A DNA stretch of 9,536 bases from an uncultured Bacteroidales bacterium (lineage in GTDB: Bacteria; Bacteroidota; Bacteroidia; Bacteroidales; Lentimicrobiaceae), in assembly GCA_937864935.1 (NCBI GenBank), contig CALMDN010000239.1, forward strand, positions 1-9,536, written 5' to 3'. The notes beneath the pieces are model-generated. The model ran no database searches, was not told the origin of the DNA, and was given only the letters and a program-made list of their open reading frames with translations. Shown here in pieces: positions 1 to 7,062 of this stretch. Each line of letters starts with the position of its first letter. Within the stretch, counting starts at the first letter, position 1. Both the position numbers and the translations under genes were made by a program.

Positions 1-661
1 ATGCAGACAATTCCTCTAATGACAGGTAATCCATATGACCATTTACTGTTTTAACCTTTACTTTTACAAGAGGATTTTCTTTAATAATTCCATGATCAAT
101 GGCAAGATGTATAAAAACTTTTAAAATTCTGAATGCTTTTTCTATCGTATTCTGATTGTTGCCCAAACTTATCATATAACTCTGGTATTGTGTCCAGAAG
201 AAAGGGGAAAGATCGGTAAACGCAGTTTTGCTGCGAAACCGGTTCAATTTACGTATTTGAACTTCGTAGGAAGCTATTGTAGCCGGTTTCAGACGGTTCC
301 CAAAATTTTTAATATAATTTTCAATAAATTTAGTAATGTCATCCCCTTCCGTGCTGTCCCGTCTCCTCAGGCGGTCAAATTCGCTGATATTAATCTTTAT
401 ACCTTCAACATTGGCAGTCAAAACAAAGTTTCGGGCTTTGGTCAAATACACTTGTATAGTATTGTTAATTAAATGCCAGTTATCGCATTTTACTGAAACC
501 TCTTGTTTGTCCGGGTTCCAGTGTTTGGGATTACTTATGTACTGACGAAGGGAGTAATACTTTTTCACCCCGTTGATGTATGCATACATTTGAAGGGTAA
601 AAGCACCGTTCTTTTTTTGCTTGTCGGTGCGCAATTCAATGCGGAAATGAGCTGTGTTCAT
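1..661 (-). CDS. Tyrosine site-specific recombinase/integrase, N-terminal half (runs off the left edge)
   Basis: Reading the minus strand from the ATG at 661-659 gives 220 residues without a stop, so the gene continues past base 1. Residues 1-90 look like the arm-type DNA-binding domain of Bacteroidota integrases (FRIELRTDKQKKNGAFTLQM, then SNPKHWNPDKQEV). Residues about 108-200 form a SAM-like core-binding domain (ITKFIENYIKNF, then KPATIASYEVQIRKLNRF, ending IIKENPLVKVK). DYLSLEEL at 211-218 is the usual entry into the catalytic domain. The catalytic R-H-R-Y residues lie outside the window, so activity cannot be judged; relatives are usually about 400 residues. An in-frame TAA at 676-674 limits the start to this ATG or a TTG two codons upstream. 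Such enzymes integrate and excise mobile elements or invert DNA segments. It faces away from the rest of the window, with the RHS remnant behind it. Confidence 0.88.
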   Translation of the reverse strand, partial: MNTAHFRIELRTDKQKKNGAFTLQMYAYINGVKKYYSLRQYISNPKHWNPDKQEVSVKCDNWHLINNTIQVYLTKARNFVLTANVEGIKINISEFDRLRRRDSTEGDDITKFIENYIKNFGNRLKPATIASYEVQIRKLNRFRSKTAFTDLSPFFWTQYQSYMISLGNNQNTIEKAFRILKVFIHLAIDHGIIKENPLVKVKVKTVNGHMDYLSLEELSA

Positions 662-662
662 G

Positions 663-710
663 GGCAATTTATCTTAAAATTTGTGTAGAAATTTTGTAGA
701 AAAAATTGCC
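663..710. repeat. Inverted repeat enclosing two 11-bp-spaced direct repeats upstream of the integrase
   Basis: GGCAATTT (663-670) and its exact complement AAATTGCC (703-710) flank a 32-bp A/T-rich stretch. Inside it TGTAGAA occurs twice, at 684-690 and 695-701, each preceded by AAATTT (677-682 and 689-694). The 11-bp spacing puts both copies on nearly the same face of the helix. The structure begins two bases upstream of the integrase ATG, so it covers the leader and possibly the promoter. It could be an autoregulatory operator, recombinase binding sites or part of an attachment site. The repeats are seen directly; the role is inferred. Confidence 0.45.
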
Positions 711-753
711 GTAAACATTGAAAAGAACAAGATTCAGAATGAAGCCAAAACAC

Positions 754-1389
754 TCAAAATCTCACATAACAGGCTGATAATGAAATAAAATACTTCATTA
801 TCAGCCTGTTCCTGGTGGTATCGCCTGTACTTATTCCGCCTGATTTTCCGACTTCTCCAATTTTTTGACCATTCTTAACTTCATCTCCAATGCCGACTTT
901 CATACCTCCATCTTGAATATGTGCATATAGTGTATAATAACCATTACCATGATCAATAACTATAGTATTTCCATATCCTCTATGAGCTTCTGCATGGATC
1001 ACTTTACTTCCAGCAGCTGCATTAATAGCAGTACCTTTGGCAGCCGGCATGTCAATACCATGGTGAGGCCTTACATAACCTAATGTTGGGTAATTTCTAG
1101 CCATTATAGGAGCATTTGGCGTATTTGCTGAATTATAACCAGCAACAAGACATGACCAAGGAATCATTCCGTCAATATCAATAAATCTGATTGGATTATC
1201 AAATGCATAAGAATAAGGACTCCATGAACGAATTATTTCATTAAGTGGGTCAATAACTGTCCACCGTCCGATCTGCGGGTCATAGAATCTTGCCCCGTAA
1301 TCCAGCCAGGAATGCGCCTCAACCCTCACTCTCCTCAAGTAGAGGGCCGCAGTTAGGAAGAATGAGTTTGTTACTAACATCCGGATCAA
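754..1389 (-). pseudogene. RHS/YD-repeat protein remnant with a truncated M23 (LytM-like) peptidase domain
   Basis: The minus-strand frame opens with TTG at 1389 (ATG at 1380) and encodes up to 211 residues. Residues 28-75 are the conserved RHS core end: [29 protein letters not shown] and DIDGM. Residues about 104-192 match an M23 metallopeptidase: HHGID gives the first zinc ligands (H109, D113), and YAH (155-157) holds a catalytic histidine. The protein then departs from the family after [10 protein letters not shown], exactly where the essential GPHLHFE-type HxH motif should follow. The last residues ([19 protein letters not shown]) come from the hairpin region. On the other side RHS homology starts abruptly at residue 28, with no YD repeats or signal peptide; full RHS proteins usually exceed 1000 residues. 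I infer a non-functional fragment, about 814-1308 being recognisable. M23 domains cleave peptidoglycan peptides; intact, this would be the variable C-terminal domain of an RHS-type toxin or wall-active protein. Confidence 0.8.
768..810. repeat. Perfect 17-bp inverted repeat (hairpin) at the broken end of the RHS gene
   Basis: AACAGGCTGATAATGAA at 768-784 is matched exactly by its complement at 794-810, leaving a 9-base loop. A 17-bp perfect stem is unlikely by chance. The M23 homology of the minus-strand RHS remnant stops at about 814, only 4 bases outside the repeat, so the remnant's last codons read through the hairpin. No run of T follows on either strand, so it is not a typical intrinsic terminator. 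It may be an element end, a recombination site or a small palindromic insertion. Confidence 0.6.
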
Positions 1390-1886
1390 AAATCAAAGCT
1401 ACAAAAAAAGGAATCAGTTTCCTTGTTGTTGAAAATGGGAGGACATTTCACGGCATGAAACCATTCACTTTGATAGAGGTTTCGTCCCTAATCTTAGTTT
1501 ATTGCTTTTTTGTAAAGTGTGGGTTTTACCATCTCAATTTTTAAGTATCTCAACCTTAAACTTAGAAATATTTCATTTTACTCACTTTTTGGGTTAATAT
1601 CATAAAAACAATTACACAAGTGAAAAATTTTAAAACACTTACACTTATTCATCAAACCACTACGCTGGATAACTAAACTCGAGCAGTTATTCATTTTCCA
1701 AGCAATCCGCTTTTTTATATATTATATTTGTAAACGTATGATATAAAACTTAGCCAGCCTTACTCTCAAAATACTGCTAGCAGCTATACCCCCTATTTAT
1801 AAGTTTCTTGCTTTTGTATTATCAATTGCGATTGAATAACCCCCATATCCAAATCAATCAATTATTAACCTTAATTTTTATGTATT
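1390..1886. other. A/T-rich intergenic stretch without a recognisable gene
   Basis: No convincing coding sequence was found on either strand. The only longer plus-strand frame (1290-1544) begins opposite the RHS remnant, resembles nothing I know and is probably spurious. A 6-bp hairpin (AAGGAA 1408-1413, TTCCTT 1419-1424), followed on the minus strand by a run of T, is weakly terminator-like but has no gene to serve. The right part (1700-1886) probably holds the promoter and long leader of the HU-like gene. It includes a TAnnTTTG-type box and a 14-bp near-palindrome at 1822-1835 (TCAAT/ATTGA arms). Confidence 0.5.
1723..1730 (+). promoter_or_regulatory. Possible Bacteroidota -7 box (TATATTTG) for the HU-like gene
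   Basis: TATATTTG fits the TAnnTTTG -7 consensus of Bacteroidota primary sigma factor promoters. A TTTG -33 box is not seen at the expected distance, and the start codon is about 155 bases downstream. The region is A/T-rich, so a chance match is quite possible. Confidence 0.25.
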
Positions 1887-2624
1887 ATGGCAACCAATGG
1901 AAAATCAAGTGTCATTGTTGAACTTCAGGATCTGGTTCTGACAGAAAGAAAAGATGATCGCTTCGGTCGTGTGGTGACCACACGTTCATTAAATGAGGAT
2001 GACCTTGTAAAAATTGCAGTCTCCCGGCGGACTGATCTGAGTGCAACAACTATGAAGTCCGCGCTCGAAATTCTGAAGCAAATCGCTATTGAGGAGATAT
2101 CCAACGGCGCATCGGTCAGATTTGGCCTGGGCTACTTTAGCATGACTGTAAACGGTGTTTTTATCGGTGACAATGCCCGCTGGGATTCAAGTATTCACAA
2201 ATTGAATGTTAATGTTACACCGGTGGCAGAGTTACGGGAGGCTGTGCAGGAAACAACCGTTGAGGTACGAGGTTTATCTGCTTCCGGGCTTGCCATCAAT
2301 TCGTTGATTGATGTAACAACCGGTGAAGAAAACACGAGAATTACCCCTGGGGGTGGCGTTAATCTGACCGGAAGCAGGATGCGAATCGATGGTGAAGGTA
2401 AGGGTGTGGGCATAGCGCTTATCAATCAGGAGAATGGCGAAAGTATTGCTATTCCCATGAATTCAATCCTGATTAATGACCCATCGAAAATCAGCTTTGT
2501 AGCTCCTGCCAATCTCCCTGCCGGAGATTATAAACTCAGCCTGACTACACAGTTTTCTACTTCAGCCAACAAATTGAAGGAAGCCAGAACGTTTATTTTC
2601 GACTATATTCTGAACGTAGGATAG
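1887..2624 (+). CDS. HU-like DNA-binding protein with C-terminal Ig-like (DUF4469-type) domain
   Basis: The 245-residue product has two parts. Residues about 10-120 resemble the Bacteroidota HU/IHF-like fold: a helical section (DDLVKIAVSRRTDLSATTMKSALEILKQ as a family-like helix pair, residues 38-65) is followed by the strand region GASVRFGLGYFSMTVNG (74-90), equivalent to the HU beta arm. Residues about 135-243 look like a beta-rich Ig-like domain of the DUF4469 type: ITPGGGVNLTGSRMRI (152-167), then FVAPANLPAGDYKLSLTT. Members usually have 220-250 residues, so this one appears full length. They are thought to be cytoplasmic, chromosome-associated proteins; the role of the Ig-like domain is not settled. 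The ATG at 1887 is preferred because an earlier ATG at 1880 is out of frame. The gene stands alone: a long A/T-rich leader lies upstream and a strong terminator downstream, so co-transcription with the restriction gene is unlikely. Confidence 0.8.
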   Translation: MATNGKSSVIVELQDLVLTERKDDRFGRVVTTRSLNEDDLVKIAVSRRTDLSATTMKSALEILKQIAIEEISNGASVRFGLGYFSMTVNGVFIGDNARWDSSIHKLNVNVTPVAELREAVQETTVEVRGLSASGLAINSLIDVTTGEENTRITPGGGVNLTGSRMRIDGEGKGVGIALINQENGESIAIPMNSILINDPSKISFVAPANLPAGDYKLSLTTQFSTSANKLKEARTFIFDYILNVG

Positions 2625-2645
2625 CATATCAGCATTAACTATTTA

Positions 2646-2695
2646 GCCCCGCTAAACATATCATCCACTGTTGGCGGGGCATTTTTATGTGTTTT
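2646..2695 (+). terminator. Rho-independent terminator after the HU-like gene
   Basis: GCCCCGCTAA (2646-2655) pairs with TTGGCGGGGC (2671-2680), ten pairs including one G-U, around a 15-base loop. ATTTTTATGTGTTTT follows. The stem starts 21 bases after the stop codon of the HU-like gene. A G/C-rich stem followed by a T-rich tract is the classical intrinsic terminator. Confidence 0.85.
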
Positions 2696-2728
2696 GCAAA
2701 TGAACTGTTTAGCTAAAAGTTATAGTAC

Positions 2729-2866
2729 TGGTTCGCCTTTCAATGCGGAGTCAGTCCCCCTTACTATGCGGGAGTAGTCCGCCTTACTAAGCGGGGATAG
2801 TCCGCCTTACCAGGCAGGGATAGTCCGCCTTAGTATGCGGTGATAGTCCGCCTCAGGATGAGGGGA
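2729..2866. repeat. Tandem array of about six 23-bp self-complementary units
   Basis: Units lie at 2729-2751 (most degenerate), 2752-2774, 2775-2797, 2798-2820, 2821-2843 and 2844-2866, with no spacers. Four begin with TAGTCCGCCT; the typical unit continues with TTACTA-like bases and ends in GCGGGGA or similar. In most copies CCGC near the start can pair with GCGG near the end, so each unit is a potential mini-hairpin. The period is not a multiple of three and no reading frame runs through, so the array is not coding. Absence of unique spacers excludes CRISPR. It lies between the HU-like terminator and the restriction-modification gene, ending about 300 bases before that start. It may be a dispersed genomic repeat family, a protein-binding array or a structured leader. 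Confidence 0.85.
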
Positions 2867-3168
2867 CATTCAACTGGAATCTGCATGCTGGGGTGTTCTT
2901 TTTCCGTTACTGTAAAATATAGCCTTATGGGTAAGCCGCACCAGGATTTATCGCCCAGGTATTGCACAAAACCGGGAACCAGCCTGCATGTATAGCCATA
3001 AAAAAATATCTTACATCTGCAGCACCTTTTCAGTACACACAAAAAAAGCACTCTCCTAATGCCCTACCCCAAATAACCGTATATTTGTCTAAATCAAACA
3101 TTGAGCTGCGACGAAAATTCAAAAAAGAAGTTTTCGGAGTGGACTCAACATTCATTCGTTGATTATTT
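2867..3168. other. Leader region of the restriction-modification gene, no gene recognised
   Basis: Short frames on both strands here (a TTG-started plus-strand frame ending at 3162 and a minus-strand frame at 2830-3051) have no recognisable content and look random. The stretch probably carries the promoter and 5' leader of the downstream gene. G/C content drops toward the start codon, as is usual for such leaders. Confidence 0.4.
3080..3087 (+). promoter_or_regulatory. Possible -7 box (TATATTTG) for the restriction-modification gene
   Basis: TATATTTG matches the Bacteroidota TAnnTTTG -7 consensus and lies about 80 bases before the start codon, a plausible distance. No clear TTTG -33 element is visible upstream, so this is only a candidate. 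The identical octamer occurs upstream of the HU-like gene. Confidence 0.3.
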
Positions 3169-6100
3169 ATGGATTTTCGTAGTATGAATCCCCGCCAGGC
3201 ATTGAATAAGGCCTATCTTAAAGTAAAGCCGAACCGTAGCGAAATCGAATCATTCAAATCCGGGCTTATCCGGCTGCTTGACTATTCAAACGATTCCGAA
3301 TCTGAAGAATTTCACAAAAACCTGATCACTGAATTTCTGAAGAAAACATGGTACGACCCGCATCATTACATCAACACAAAAGGCAGGTCGGACCTGGTGA
3401 TACACAATAGCGACAAGGCTTCCGGTGAGGTTGGAGTAATCATTGAAACCAAGAAACCTACCAACCGCACCGAAATGCCAAGGGTGCCAAAACCCGGCGA
3501 AACCCATGAACAACAAATTGGGGGGCTGAATGTGAAGGCCATTCATGAGCTGGTACTTTACTACCTGAGAGAGAGAATAACACGCAGGAATCTCGGTTTA
3601 AAGTATCTGATTGCCACCAACATTTATGAGTGGTTTATCTTTGATGCAAGGGTGTTCGACAGGGTTTTTGCCCAGGATAAAAACCTCGCAAGGTTGTTTA
3701 GTGATTTTGAAGAAGGCCAACTGGCTGATAACCGTACTGATTTTTTCTATAAACAGGTTGTTGCGCCCTTCATTGCAGCGCTGAAACATGACATCGAATT
3801 TACCTGGTTCGACCTGCGGCACTACGAAAAGGCATTGAGAAATACAGATAAAAGCGATGACCGTCAACTGATTGCATTATACAAACTGCTTTCTCCAGCC
3901 CATTTGCTCAAGCTGCCGTTTGCCAATGACAGCAACACCTTAGACAAGCGGTTTTACAGTGAGTTACTGCACATTATCGGCCTCACAGAAGTGGCCAGCG
4001 GTGGCAAAAAGCTGATCGGACGTAAGCCTGAAGGCAAACGCCAGAGTGGTTCATTGATTGAGAATGCAATCATTCAGCTCGACAGTCTCGAGAAAATTAC
4101 AAGGCTCGAAAACCCCTTAAGATATGGCGCTACCATGCAGGAGCGCCTGTTCAATGTTGCCCTTGAATTGGTGATTACCTGGATTAACCGTATCCTGTTT
4201 CTGAAACTGCTCGAAGCGCAGTTGCTTGCTTACCACAAAGGCGACAAGGCCTATGCATTTCTGAATTCAGCAAGCATCGGCGATTATGATGACCTCAACA
4301 GCCTTTTTTTTCAGGTGCTTGCCCGCAGGCATGAAGACCGCAATGAGGATGTAAAAGGACGGTTTGCCATGGTTCCTTACCTGAACAGTTCACTGTTTGA
4401 GCCTACTGAAACAGAGCATAATACCATCCTGATCAGCAACCTCCGCAACGACAAGCCCCTGCCGGTTTACACCAATACCGTTCTTAAAGATACGACCGGT
4501 AAAAAGCATTCCGGGGAAATGAACCCTCTGGGGTATCTGTTTGCATTTCTTGCTGCCTACGACTTTGCCGGTGAGGGAAGTGAGGAGATTCAGGAGGATA
4601 ATAAAACACTCATCAATGCTTCGGTGCTCGGCCTTATCTTTGAAAAAATCAACGGATACAAAGACGGCTCTTTCTTTACCCCCGGCTTCATCACCATGTA
4701 TATGAGCCGCGAAACGCTGCGCAGGGCTGTGGTACAGAAGTTTAATGAAACGAAGGGCTGGAATTGCACAAGCATTGCCTCGCTGTACGATAAAATTGAG
4801 GACAGGGATGAAGCCAACCGGCTCATCAACAGCATTAAAATCTGCGATCCTGCAGTAGGCTCAGGCCATTTTCTGGTTTCAGCCCTTAACGAACTGATCG
4901 CCATAAAAAGCGAGCTGAAAATTCTGCAGGACCGCCATGGCAGGCGGATGAAAGAATACCGGCTTGAAGTAGTAAACGACGAACTCGCTGTGACTGACGA
5001 AGACGGTGAACTTTTTGTGTACAACCCTGGCAATCACGAAAGCCAACGGGTGCAGGAAACTCTGTTTCACGAAAAGCAGACCATCATCGAGAACTGTCTG
5101 TTTGGAGTGGATATCAACCAGAACTCAGTAAAGATATGCCGTTTGCGCCTCTGGATCGAATTGCTGAAAAACGCCTATTACAAAAGTCCTTCTCAACTGG
5201 AAACCCTGCCAAACATCGACATCAACATCAAATGTGGCAACTCGCTTATCAGCCGGTTTCCGCTGGATGCTGACCTGAAACAGGCTTTGAGAAAAAGCGC
5301 CAGCCGCTGGACCATTGATGGTTACCGCCTTGCTGTTTCCACCTATCGGAATGCAGGCAGTAAAGAAGAAAAACGCGAAATGGTGAAATTGATCAACGAG
5401 ATCAGGAGCGGCTTCCGCAGCGAAATTTCACAGAACGACCCAAAAGTAAAACGCCTGCGGAACCTGAACGGAGAGCTGTTCACACTTACCAACCAGGGAC
5501 AGTTGTTTGAATTATCGAAAAAGGAAAAGTCGGCCTGGAACAAAAAGCTTGCGAAACTTACCACCGAAATCAAACGTCTTGAAGCTGAGATTGAAGAAAT
5601 CAGAAGCAACCGCATTTATGAAAATGCGTTTGAGTGGAGGTTTGAATTTCCTGAGGTACTCAACGACAACGGCGATTTTACAGGCTTTGATGTGGTGATC
5701 GGAAACCCACCCTACATCAGGCAGGAAGAATTCACTGAACTGAAGCCATACCTGTCGGGGCATTATGGTGTGTATGCCGGTACTGCTGACCTGTACTCCT
5801 ATTTTGTTGAATGCGGCATTAAGTTGCTGAAGCCCTACGGAGAATTTATTTACATTCTGCCCAACAAATGGATGCGTGCAGGTTATGGAGGGGCACTAAG
5901 GAGAATGCTTAAAAATATCAGCATCAGGTCAGTGGTTGATTTCGGCGACCTGCCTGTGTTTGAAGAAGCAACAACCTACCCCTGCATCCTTCATCTGATA
6001 AAGGATGTTTCGGGTGATGAGTTTGACTCAGCAAGCCTTACAACCCTTGAATATCCATCCGGGCTTGAACAGTTTGTTAAGGAGAATTCGATGAAAATTT

Positions 6101-6969
6101 CAAGAAACAACCTGAATGATGATGGTTGGTCATTGATTGACAATAAAAAGCAAGAATTATTATCGAAATTGAGATTAGCTGGAATACCCTTAGTTGAGTA
6201 TTCAAAGCACAAAATCTTCTATGGAATCAAAACCGGTTTGAATGAAGCATTTGTCATTGACAGTCACACCAGGGAGAAACTGATTGCAGAGGATCCTCAG
6301 AGTGCCGAAATCATCAAACCTTTTCTGGCCGGAAGGGATATAAAACGCTACCGGCAACCTGTATCTGATAAGTATTTGATCTTGTTTAAAAATGGTGTAA
6401 CTCAAAGTCTTTTTGGACGATTGGCCGAAGAAAATGCTTTTAAAGGAATGTCTGAACGATATCCTGTAGTTATGGATTATTTAAACAGGTTTTCTGATAA
6501 AGCGAAGAAGAGATTTGATAAAGGAAATTATTGGTGGGAACTAAGGCCTTGTGATTATTATGAAGAGTTTGAGAAGCCGAAGATACTGTTGCCTGATATT
6601 GCATTAAGGTGTGAAGCCCTGCTCGATGAAAAGGCCGGGTTTTACTGCGCAAATACAGCTTACATCATTCCCGGCCTCACCTTGTCAGACCTTGCCATTC
6701 TGAATTCAAAACTGATCCACTTTTTTTATTCAAGCCTCACTCAGTCAATCAGGGGAGGTTACCTGAGGTTTATCAGGCAATACCTCGGTCAGATACCAAT
6801 GATCCGGACTGATGTCCTGGATAGCCTGTCATCTGAAGTGATCAATCTGAAAAAGTTGAGACCGGAGAATGACAGCTCTGCGCTGGAAGCACAGATCGAC
6901 CGGTTGGTTTACCAGCTTTACGGATTAACCGATGAAGAAATCGCGCTGGTGGAAGCATCTTTCAGGTAA
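3169..6969 (+). CDS. Type IIG restriction-modification enzyme (PD-ExK nuclease + N6-adenine methylase + TRD)
   Basis: This 1266-residue protein is predicted to both cut DNA and methylate adenine, the single-chain design of Eco57I/MmeI-type enzymes. An N-terminal nuclease is indicated by RSDLVI (D75) and VIIETKK (E93, K95), a PD-(D/E)xK arrangement. A helical linker follows, then the methylase: DGSFFTP (499-505) before motif I DPAVGSGHF (560-568, AdoMet binding) and motif IV NPPY (846-849, catalysis). The motif order is that of gamma-class N6-adenine enzymes. About 780-820 is Lys/Glu-rich and probably coiled coil (KLTTEIKRLEAEIEEIRSNR), followed by FEWRFEFPEV, common in this family. The C-terminal part (~1000-1230), including IIKPFLAGRDIKRY (1048-1061), is a TaqI/Eco57I-type target-recognition domain. 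An in-frame TGA at 3160 excludes earlier starts; ATG at 3184 (MNPRQALNKAYLKVKP) may be the true one. BREX PglX is an alternative, but the nuclease motif and absence of BREX genes argue against it. Recognition site unknown. Confidence 0.9.
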   Translation: MDFRSMNPRQALNKAYLKVKPNRSEIESFKSGLIRLLDYSNDSESEEFHKNLITEFLKKTWYDPHHYINTKGRSDLVIHNSDKASGEVGVIIETKKPTNRTEMPRVPKPGETHEQQIGGLNVKAIHELVLYYLRERITRRNLGLKYLIATNIYEWFIFDARVFDRVFAQDKNLARLFSDFEEGQLADNRTDFFYKQVVAPFIAALKHDIEFTWFDLRHYEKALRNTDKSDDRQLIALYKLLSPAHLLKLPFANDSNTLDKRFYSELLHIIGLTEVASGGKKLIGRKPEGKRQSGSLIENAIIQLDSLEKITRLENPLRYGATMQERLFNVALELVITWINRILFLKLLEAQLLAYHKGDKAYAFLNSASIGDYDDLNSLFFQVLARRHEDRNEDVKGRFAMVPYLNSSLFEPTETEHNTILISNLRNDKPLPVYTNTVLKDTTGKKHSGEMNPLGYLFAFLAAYDFAGEGSEEIQEDNKTLINASVLGLIFEKINGYKDGSFFTPGFITMYMSRETLRRAVVQKFNETKGWNCTSIASLYDKIEDRDEANRLINSIKICDPAVGSGHFLVSALNELIAIKSELKILQDRHGRRMKEYRLEVVNDELAVTDEDGELFVYNPGNHESQRVQETLFHEKQTIIENCLFGVDINQNSVKICRLRLWIELLKNAYYKSPSQLETLPNIDINIKCGNSLISRFPLDADLKQALRKSASRWTIDGYRLAVSTYRNAGSKEEKREMVKLINEIRSGFRSEISQNDPKVKRLRNLNGELFTLTNQGQLFELSKKEKSAWNKKLAKLTTEIKRLEAEIEEIRSNRIYENAFEWRFEFPEVLNDNGDFTGFDVVIGNPPYIRQEEFTELKPYLSGHYGVYAGTADLYSYFVECGIKLLKPYGEFIYILPNKWMRAGYGGALRRMLKNISIRSVVDFGDLPVFEEATTYPCILHLIKDVSGDEFDSASLTTLEYPSGLEQFVKENSMKISRNNLNDDGWSLIDNKKQELLSKLRLAGIPLVEYSKHKIFYGIKTGLNEAFVIDSHTREKLIAEDPQSAEIIKPFLAGRDIKRYRQPVSDKYLILFKNGVTQSLFGRLAEENAFKGMSERYPVVMDYLNRFSDKAKKRFDKGNYWWELRPCDYYEEFEKPKILLPDIALRCEALLDEKAGFYCANTAYIIPGLTLSDLAILNSKLIHFFYSSLTQSIRGGYLRFIRQYLGQIPMIRTDVLDSLSSEVINLKKLRPENDSSALEAQIDRLVYQLYGLTDEEIALVEASFR

Positions 6970-7032
6970 TTCAGCCGGTTTGCGCCTGAACTGCATTAAG
7001 CTAAGGTAATCTGAACAGATAAAGAAACAAAC

Positions 7033-7038
7033 AGGAGG
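7033..7038 (+). promoter_or_regulatory. AGGAGG Shine-Dalgarno-like site placed for a GTG in another frame
   Basis: AGGAGG is unusually strong for this window but lies 24 bases before the ATG at 7063, too far for normal use. It is 8 bases before a GTG at 7047, which opens a 29-codon frame ending with TGA at 7134-7136 and overlapping the next gene's start in a different frame. It may drive a short leader peptide coupled to that gene, or be a chance purine run. Confidence 0.25.
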
Positions 7039-7062
7039 TTAAGCAAGTGCTTCCTGAAAAGT

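Noticed and set aside
188..688. Three overlapping plus-strand frames of 61-94 residues
   Set aside because: They lie opposite the clearly recognisable minus-strand integrase and show no family features of their own.
1402..1424. Minus-strand terminator formed by AAGGAA/TTCCTT followed by a T run
   Set aside because: The stem has only two G/C pairs and there is no minus-strand gene upstream for it to terminate.
1290..1544. 84-residue plus-strand frame
   Set aside because: Its first part is antisense to the RHS remnant and the rest has no recognisable motif, ribosome-binding site or partner gene.
2729..2866. The 23-bp repeats as a CRISPR array
   Set aside because: The units abut without unique spacers, drift in sequence, and no cas gene is present.
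2830..3162. Short frames on both strands upstream of the restriction gene as small genes
   Set aside because: One needs a TTG start, the other begins beyond the repeat array; neither has recognisable content, and they overlap each other on opposite strands.
3169..6969. BREX PglX assignment for the large methylase
   Set aside because: A PD-ExK motif (D75, E93, K95) is present at the N-terminus and no other BREX gene (brxA, brxB, brxC, pglZ, brxL) is visible in the window.
6963..6990. Terminator after the restriction-modification gene
   Set aside because: TTCAGG and CCTGAA can pair over an 18-base loop, but the stem is weak and no T tract follows.
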